Assembly (NCBI RefSeq): GCF_022012475.1
Contig: NZ_JAKLWS010000041.1
Location: forward strand, 1 to 35,515
From: Rhodohalobacter sulfatireducens
GTDB taxonomy: Bacteria > Bacteroidota > Rhodothermia > Balneolales > Balneolaceae
Direction: 5' to 3'
DNA: 35,515 bases
The number at the start of each line of letters is the position of its first letter. Position 1 is the first letter of the stretch. Under the pieces are notes generated by a model. That model was not told the origin of the DNA and made no database searches. It saw nothing but the letters and a program-made list of their open reading frames with translations. Below are positions 33,100 through 35,515 of this stretch, in pieces. A program made the position numbers and the translations under genes.

Positions 33100-34296
33100 A
33101 TGAAATACACAGCACCAACTAAAACAGGTTATTTTGGCGAATACGGGGGGAAGTTTGTCCCCGAAATTTTGATTCCGGCTATTGAAGAGTTGGAAATTGC
33201 CTACGAAGAAACGCAGAATGATCCGGTTTTTCAGAAAGAGTACCATGATCTGCTTCAAGAGTACGTGGGGCGTCCGACGAAATTAACATATGCTAATCGT
33301 TTGACTGAGCACTATAGACGGGGGAAAATTTATCTCAAGCGAGAAGATCTGTGTCATACCGGGGCTCATAAAATCAACAATGCCATTGGACAGCTTTTGC
33401 TTGCACGAAAGATGGGGAAAAGCCGAATTATTGCAGAAACCGGGGCAGGTCAGCATGGTGTTGCAACAGCTACTGCATGTGCTAAGTTTGGTTTCGATTG
33501 TGTAATCTACATGGGTGCTGAGGATATGGAACGCCAGAAATTAAATGTGGATCGTATGCAGCTTTTGGGTGCTGAAGTTCGTGAGGTCACAAGCGGTTCA
33601 CAGACACTAAAAGACGCCACAAACGAAGCGATTCGCGACTGGGTAACCAATGTTGATGACACATTTTATATCATCGGTTCGGTCGTTGGGCCGCACCCAT
33701 ATCCCATGATGACACGAAATTTTCATCGTGTGATTGGGGAGGAGACAAAGGACCAGTTGAAGAAAGAGGAAGGTCGTTTGCCGAATTATCTGTTGGCTTG
33801 TGTTGGTGGCGGCAGTAACGCTATTGGTTTTTTCTATCCGTTTCTTGAAGATGAGGATGTAAAAATGATTGGAATTGAAGCCGCCGGCCTGGGAGCAGAT
33901 ACCGATCAAACGGCAGCTACCCTCACCAAGGGAACGCGAGGTGTTTTGCACGGCTCACTCAGTTATCTTCTGCAAAGTGATGAGGGGCAGATTCAACTGG
34001 CGCATTCCATCAGTGCAGGATTGGACTACCCCGGAATCGGACCGGAACATTCATATCTCTATGATACTAATCGGGTTCATTATTTTGGTGTTACGGATTC
34101 TGAAGCGATGGCTGCAGTAAAACTGTTGTCCATAAAAGAGGGAATTATACCGGCTATAGAGACTGCGCACGCTTTAGCTTATCTCGATAAATTGATGCCG
34201 ATTACTCAAAAAGATGATATTGTGGTTGTGAACTGTTCTGGCCGTGGTGATAAAGACATGAAAACAATATCTGAATGGTTCTCCGAGCAGAAATAG
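33100..34296 (+). CDS. trpB: Tryptophan synthase beta chain
   Basis: A 398-residue PLP enzyme that condenses indole and serine. The PLP Lys is Lys91 in [15 protein letters not shown]; the catalytic Glu is in [11 protein letters not shown]; the phosphate-binding loop is [17 protein letters not shown] and NCSGRGDKD close the active site. It is the TrpB1 type that works with TrpA. The trpA gene normally follows, but the 735 bp after the stop contain no such gene. Confidence 0.97.
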   Translation: MKYTAPTKTGYFGEYGGKFVPEILIPAIEELEIAYEETQNDPVFQKEYHDLLQEYVGRPTKLTYANRLTEHYRRGKIYLKREDLCHTGAHKINNAIGQLLLARKMGKSRIIAETGAGQHGVATATACAKFGFDCVIYMGAEDMERQKLNVDRMQLLGAEVREVTSGSQTLKDATNEAIRDWVTNVDDTFYIIGSVVGPHPYPMMTRNFHRVIGEETKDQLKKEEGRLPNYLLACVGGGSNAIGFFYPFLEDEDVKMIGIEAAGLGADTDQTAATLTKGTRGVLHGSLSYLLQSDEGQIQLAHSISAGLDYPGIGPEHSYLYDTNRVHYFGVTDSEAMAAVKLLSIKEGIIPAIETAHALAYLDKLMPITQKDDIVVVNCSGRGDKDMKTISEWFSEQK

Positions 34297-35031
34297 GGGC
34301 CAAATAAATACTTGCGGTTTGAATATACCCGAACAATTCAATTAAGCTTTAATTGGGTTTTACTGGACCTTAGAAAGGGTTTGAATAATCTGTTTTAGAA
34401 ACATTGAACTAAAAAAATTCCCATTTCACTGGTATACTGAACAAGAGCAGTTAGGGAAGGTTCATAATTGCAGCAGAAGAGTCGTTATTATATCAGAATA
34501 AACAGTTGAGATATTTTCCGTAAATCCCCGAAATTTTTTTGAGTGCAAATCAACTTTTCCAATGATTTTAAATATTGTTTTAGTATTTAGAATTTTATAA
34601 TTAGGTAGTGAAAACGTTTGCAAGACAGCTGCTAATCATGCTGATGTATTCGTTGAAGAGCTGTATAGCCGGGGTAAGAGACCGTTCTGGAAATTATCAC
34701 CGGTGAAGTTACTCTCGATTATTATTGATAAATGTGGCCGCGAGTCTTATAGTGAATCCAATTGATAAGTGACACTGAAACGAATGGATAAACTTAGTTA
34801 ACGAGTCCGGGAGAAGTACGCCTTCAAGAAACATTGGATTAAATCGGTGAAGATTTCTTGTTCAGGACTATTTTGGCTGAACAGGTGACGAGAACTGACG
34901 GAGCAGATCCAGAAGATCTCCATAAATCCCCGGTAATTAACTACTTTATGTATATTCTAACACAAACGATAACTGTCTTTGGACAAGCCGAGTTTTCCGG
35001 GTTCTTTTTTTAAACTATCTATTTGCCCATT
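34297..35031. other. Long gap after trpB with no intact gene
   Basis: No complete gene is seen on either strand. An AT-rich palindrome CAATTAA/TTAATTG near 34338-34355 may help end the trp transcript. The phrase AAATCCCCG occurs twice (near 34522 and 34925). The best coding-like piece is 34601-34765 (separate entry). Nothing resembling TrpA was found. Confidence 0.5.
34601..34765 (+). pseudogene. Possible truncated gene remnant
   Basis: An open frame of 54 codons without an in-frame ATG, containing ADVFVEELYSRGKRPFWKL and SIIIDKCGRESYSESN. The composition looks protein-like, but no family is recognised and the frame begins right after a stop, so it may be the tail of a decayed gene or chance. 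Confidence 0.2.
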
Positions 35032-35515
35032 ATGAAAAGTGATATGAGAAAAGCGATTACGTCTCAGTCAACCATCTTATTTATTCTTTCCCTATTAATT
35101 TTATTACCTGTCTCCCTAAACGCTCAAACAGAAGGAATCGCTGAATTTACTGTAAAGGCTGGTTCCGTGGACCGCATAAATGTACCGGTAGGTGTGTCCC
35201 TGGAAAATCTCCCGGTCGGTTTACAATCCGGCCAAGTATTGCAGCTCTATGAGGTCAGAGACGGGGAAGAGCACCCAATAACTTCTCAACTCGATGCAAA
35301 CGGTTTTCAGAAGTCCCTGCGGTGGATTTTATCAGGAGATACCCCGGCTGGAACAACCCGAACATTTATCCTGAAAAAAGAATCGAACAGCAGCATTGTC
35401 AACCCTAAAAACTCTATTCGAGTTACTGACAGTGGTGAGGATTTAACCCTGAGAATTGATGGAAAAAATGTATTGAGCTATCGCCATGCAGTAACATCTC
35501 CGCCGGAAGGGGTTT
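35032..35515 (+). CDS. PmoA-family (DUF6807) secreted protein, truncated by window end
   Basis: The frame opens at ATG 35032 (an ATG at 35044 is an alternative) and runs off the window after 161 codons. The signal peptide has a long hydrophobic stretch ending SLNAQTEG. The mature part, beta-rich with SLRWILSGDTPAGTTRTF and then LTLRIDGKNVLSYRH followed by a Pro-rich turn, resembles the N-terminal region of the so-called methane oxygenase PmoA family proteins of Bacteroidota and Planctomycetota; despite the name there is no evidence that they oxidise methane. Only the N-terminal part is visible, so the assignment is tentative. Confidence 0.65.
   Translation, partial: MKSDMRKAITSQSTILFILSLLILLPVSLNAQTEGIAEFTVKAGSVDRINVPVGVSLENLPVGLQSGQVLQLYEVRDGEEHPITSQLDANGFQKSLRWILSGDTPAGTTRTFILKKESNSSIVNPKNSIRVTDSGEDLTLRIDGKNVLSYRHAVTSPPEGV

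Noticed and set aside
34297-35031. A decayed trpA after trpB
   Set aside because: No stretch resembles the TrpA motifs (for example the GADIIELGVPFSDP-type segment) in any frame that I could read.

Overview
The window looks like chromosomal DNA of a Bacteroidota/Balneolota-type bacterium, most likely near Balneolaceae. The signs are a DUF4199 membrane protein, a TlpA-type lipoprotein thioredoxin, four-helix-bundle (S23/IVP-like) genes, a PKD-bearing S8 protease, weak or absent Shine-Dalgarno sites, and a moderately AT-rich genome. The placement is inference from gene content; no rRNA or tRNA gene is visible.

Layout. 1-98: a heptamer tandem array. 202-5049: housekeeping and envelope genes (DUF4199 protein, TlpA-like lipoprotein, Na/Pi cotransporter, secreted propeller protein). 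5182-7824: an accessory stretch on the minus strand with a cupin, a FitA/PIN-type toxin-antitoxin pair whose toxin carries a nonsense codon, and an amidohydrolase, separated by degenerate attC-like junctions (a possible integrase-less cassette cluster). 8167-10105: two accessory genes (secreted HELGH metallopeptidase; AT-rich unknown protein) lying between sucD with its terminator and a short decayed sucD-like 3' piece with a similar terminator. 10130-13794: sucD and dnaG. 13973-18021: two outer-membrane barrel proteins, an inositol monophosphatase, a small membrane protein and a lysine-ketoglutarate-reductase-like enzyme. 18110-22566: ferric-iron ABC binding lipoprotein and fused permease, converging on two copies of a 97-bp inverted-terminal repeat, then a CrtI-like flavoprotein. 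22789-26042: S8 protease and a DUF2238-like membrane protein. 26104-34296: a complete-looking trp attenuator followed by trpE, trpS, trpG, trpD, trpC, trpF and trpB. 34297-35031: decayed or non-coding DNA where trpA might be expected. 35032-end: start of a PmoA-family (DUF6807) protein, cut by the window end.

How it works together. The trp operon is the best understood unit. A 23-residue leader peptide with three consecutive Trp codons precedes a terminator whose 5' arm can alternatively pair with a segment just after those codons, so Trp-tRNA supply should control transcription. Placing trpS in the same operon puts tRNA charging under the same signal. The operon is also interrupted by repeats: a REP-like palindrome cluster between trpE and trpS, and two four-helix-bundle gene cassettes (after trpS, antisense; after trpF, sense).

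Most interesting signals: (1) the two four-helix-bundle cassettes, each flanked on both sides by short GAGT-type arrays whose unit is shared within a cassette but differs between cassettes; (2) a roughly 97-bp repeat family (three copies, two loci) with 15-bp terminal inverted repeats that vary in a compensatory way; (3) the sucD-like remnant flanking an accessory pair; (4) the attC-like junctions around a toxin-antitoxin module with a broken toxin.
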